From contig OW028574.1 in NCBI GenBank assembly GCA_932294295.1, positions 10,364,215 to 10,428,214 of the forward strand: a DNA stretch of 64,000 nt, written 5' to 3'. The stretch is from Alitta virens. Lineage: Eukaryota > Annelida > Polychaeta > Phyllodocida > Nereididae. A model generated the notes under the pieces. The model saw nothing but the letters and a program-made list of their open reading frames with translations, made no database searches and was not told where the DNA came from. Each line of letters opens with the position of its first letter. Positions within the stretch are counted from its first letter, which is position 1. Position numbers and translations under genes: made by a program. Positions 62,701 to 64,000 of this stretch are shown piece after piece.

Positions 62701-63307
62701 GCTGGGCTGGTTGTGCAGGCTGAGCAGGCTGGGCAGGCTGAGCAGGTTGAGCTGGCTGACCAGGTTGTGCAGGCTGGGCTGGTTGAGCAGGCTGAGCAGG
62801 CTGAGCAGGCTGAGCAGGCTGAGCAGGCTGAGCAGGCTGCGGTGGTTGAGCTGGCTGAGCAGGTTGAGCTGGCTGTGCTGGTTGGGCAGGTTGGGCTGGT
62901 TGAGCAGGTTGAGCTGGCTGACCAGGTTGTGCAGGCTGGGCTGGTTGAGCAGGCTGAGCAGGCTGAGCAGGCTGCGGTGGTTGAGCTGGCTGAGCAGGTT
63001 GAGCTGGCTGTGCTGGTTGGGCAGGTTGGGCTGGTTGAGCAGGCTGAGCAGGCTGTGCAGGCTGTGCAGGCTGAGCAGGTCCTGGTGTTGTTCTTCCTGG
63101 TTCTTCTAAAAGATTCGTAATGAAGGCTTCTTACAATATATGCTCTATTTTTGTATAGAATTGTAGCCAGTAATGACTGAAATTCAGTTTAATTACATAA
63201 ATTATTATTAAAATACTCACCACAACATCCTTCTATGAGCAGAGATACTTTGTCAGGTGGTGAGCAATACTGACATGATAGAGTTACCCTCATAACATTG
63301 ATTCTTC
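55835..63307 (-). CDS. Gene B: mucin-like protein with (PAQ)n, TSP1, TIL/VWC and cystine-knot domains
   Basis: Exons from the N-terminal side: 63221-63307, 61034-63105, 60303-60456, 59908-60045, 59581-59761, 59354-59406, 59107-59268, 58747-59026, 58540-58665, 58326-58454, 58065-58241, 57862-57908, 57531-57704, 57090-57283, 56846-57002, 56593-56723, 56307-56475, 55835-55866. All have GT/AG sites and compatible phases. The domain set (Cys-rich VWC/TIL units, several TSP1, a C-terminal cystine knot, a long low-complexity Pro-rich region) is that of SCO-spondin, otogelin and gel-forming mucin relatives, though no VWD domain is visible here; it may lie upstream beyond 64000. Expected to be secreted and disulfide-linked. 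The first visible exon starts mid-codon, so the gene is incomplete at its 5' end. Confidence 0.85.
56846..57283 (-). CDS. Gene B TIL-like and VWC-like modules
   Basis: 57090-57283: ACGPNEKYYTEPYCEPTCEC, CCACAPGFHRLNGECV, a TIL-type Cys pattern. 56846-57002: DESDCCIYNECVHGK, CQCPQGFHQV, NCCDCKE, a VWC-like unit. The copy A equivalents are 395-588 and 151-307; the second is the one with the lost acceptor and the stop codon. Confidence 0.8.
57531..59268 (-). CDS. Gene B TSP1/TIL/VWC block
   Basis: TSP1 at 59107-59268 (WGEWGSWSICSKSCGSGLR), TSP1 plus TIL at 58747-59026 (WTQWGSWSACSQSCGGGT, then PLVCPRTCKDL), TIL/VWC at 58540-58665 (CPCYYHGQEYPKGAIVKDDG) continuing at 58326-58454, which also starts a third TSP1 (WTEWCDCTVTCGGGVQTRS) finished in 58065-58241. 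A VWC end is at 57862-57908 and a fourth TSP1 at 57531-57704 (WSAWGEWSECDQTCDGGHRS). The WxxW motifs for C-mannosylation and the CSxSCG-type cores are intact in most. Confidence 0.85.
59354..60045 (-). CDS. Gene B VWC-like unit and Thr-rich linker
   Basis: 59581-59761 plus 59354-59406 form a VWC-like unit (VCCFYNMGSYEDQ, GQRIAYGQTVHSP, LTCKENGNFD, IEPC). 59908-60045 is a Thr/Ser/Pro-rich linker (TTPTTIPETTTVPTTT), likely heavily O-glycosylated. The copy A version (4901-5126) has longer TPTTRTT repeats and a frameshift. Confidence 0.8.
60303..61370 (-). CDS. Gene B A-B-like module
   Basis: The A half (C-terminal part of exon 61034-63105) reads FECPAGFPMEFDNGGNNNP, then IVSYVC-like strands ending NDSPSSPTQ. 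The B half (exon 60303-60456) reads YEEFSFVIPGYSNNFEVQNI and TIKIKDLYIIEC. The intron between them is phase 0 and B ends in phase 1, exactly as in gene C. GNN-NP, the strand pattern and a final LY...C are shared with gene C modules, but the FSCGCS cysteines are absent. Beta-rich, function unknown. Confidence 0.65.
61371..63105 (-). CDS. Gene B giant (Pro-Ala-Gln)n exon segment
   Basis: After EPGRTTPG the frame is about 190 tripeptides of PAQ, changing to PPQ near its C-terminal end, then TQATQPTIGTTPGGPGG. Codon third positions vary (GCT/GCA/GCC, CAG/CAA), so the protein repeat is kept despite synonymous drift. No indel breaks the 9-bp register. Both opposite-strand shadow frames are open too, giving long spurious plus-strand reading frames. 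Probably an extended polyproline-like, non-charged stalk; Gln could serve transglutaminase cross-linking, which is inference. Confidence 0.85.
63221..63307 (-). CDS. First visible exon of gene B
   Basis: RINVMRVTLSCQYCSPPDKV, LLIEGCC, with a phase-1 donor joining to the (PAQ)n exon and an acceptor CACAG at its start. A short Cys-rich segment of unknown type, possibly the end of a VWC/TIL-like unit from upstream exons outside the window. Confidence 0.65.
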
Positions 63308-64000
63308 CTGTGGAATGGAAAATCATCATTATTATAATTGTGTAAAATGCATTGCTGTTTTTTTTTTCACTTTTGACGAAATTTAAAAAGGAAGAAGTAT
63401 GTGTGTTATGGTGACAGCAACCCAATTTCACTAGGAAGGTTTGAGTAGCAAGAATTAATTGGGAAGTTTTAGTTTATACAGTTTAGTTTTTTAGTGTTTC
63501 AGAGAACTGCTTGGCCCAATTTCACTGTTTGACTAACCAGATTTAACAGGTTATTGTAGTTTACATCATGGAAGAAGTTATGCAAAGCCATAGATACCTG
63601 ACTGAAACCCCTCAACCAGGCCAAAAATGAAGAAAAATTATGATATCAAGGACTTGAACTTAAACAGTGTTAATTGAAAAAGAAGGGAAAAGTATGTGAG
63701 TCATATCAGCCCACCATGTTCATAATTTAATCATAAGTAGGAATATAGTTGATTTGAATGACTGATCTATTATAACACTGCAAAATATTTCAAATCAGTT
63801 TATATATCAGAATTCATTGCAGCTCATGATGGCTCACTTTCAGTTACTGCCATCTATATGCTTACATCAGGTCACAAGTTTATCAAATAAATACAATATT
63901 ATTTTATCAAATTCCACCAACTATCGATTACAGACAGGGTCTAAAGTAAAGAACCCTGTCTTGAATTGAGACCAGTCCGTTTAGGGTATATATTGATTTG
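63308..64000. other. Intron or upstream region of gene B
   Basis: No further exon with good splice sites and Cys-rich coding was found. AT-rich; probably the next intron of gene B. Confidence 0.5.

Noticed and set aside
61229..63120. Very long plus-strand open frames rich in Val/Glu/Gln or Trp/Leu/Arg
   Set aside because: They are shadow frames of the minus-strand (PAQ)n exon, whose codons never create stops on the other strand. Splice sites and flanking domains support the minus strand.

Overview
This is a piece of an AT-rich animal genome, almost certainly from an invertebrate. The evidence is short exons with GT/AG introns, extracellular EGF, thrombospondin type 1 (TSP1), TIL/VWC and cystine-knot domains, and many animal-type transposons. 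There are no bacterial operons, ribosome binding sites or tRNA/rRNA genes. I cannot assign a phylum from sequence alone.

Host genes all lie on the minus strand, in three blocks. Gene B (about 55.8-63.3 kb, 5' end beyond the right edge) encodes a mucin-like secreted protein. From N to C it has a Cys-rich segment, a giant (Pro-Ala-Gln)n exon, a two-exon 'A-B' module, a Thr-rich linker, VWC/TSP1/TIL modules and a C-terminal cystine knot. Gene C (42.1-53.8 kb) is built of seven repeats of [EGF-like, EGF-like, A, B]; A-B is a roughly 160-residue module I do not recognise. Gene B carries one divergent copy of the same module with the same internal phase-0 intron, so B and C look like paralogous matrix or adhesive/mucus proteins. 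Block A (1-5.84 kb) is a truncated tandem copy of gene B, broken by a stop, a lost splice acceptor, frameshifts, a 20-bp deletion and a LINE inserted in an exon.

Between block A and gene C lies about 36 kb of nested transposons. A BEL/Pao LTR element (8.0-20.1 kb) has taken in an L1/Tx1-like LINE, and a P-superfamily THAP transposon with 29-bp inverted termini and a 7-bp target duplication. Part of its own integrase is inverted. The LINE's upstream reading frame joins CCHC zinc knuckles to a NADAR domain, which is the most unusual protein architecture in the window. Further right are a probable second LTR element, a 21-bp minisatellite, a spliced gypsy-type integrase gene with a complete DD35E triad, a second LINE between tetranucleotide satellite blocks, and a large inverted repeat between genes B and C.

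The host proteins would act outside the cell. Nothing here shows how they are regulated beyond probable polyadenylation signals. The transposon genes are nearly all visibly damaged.
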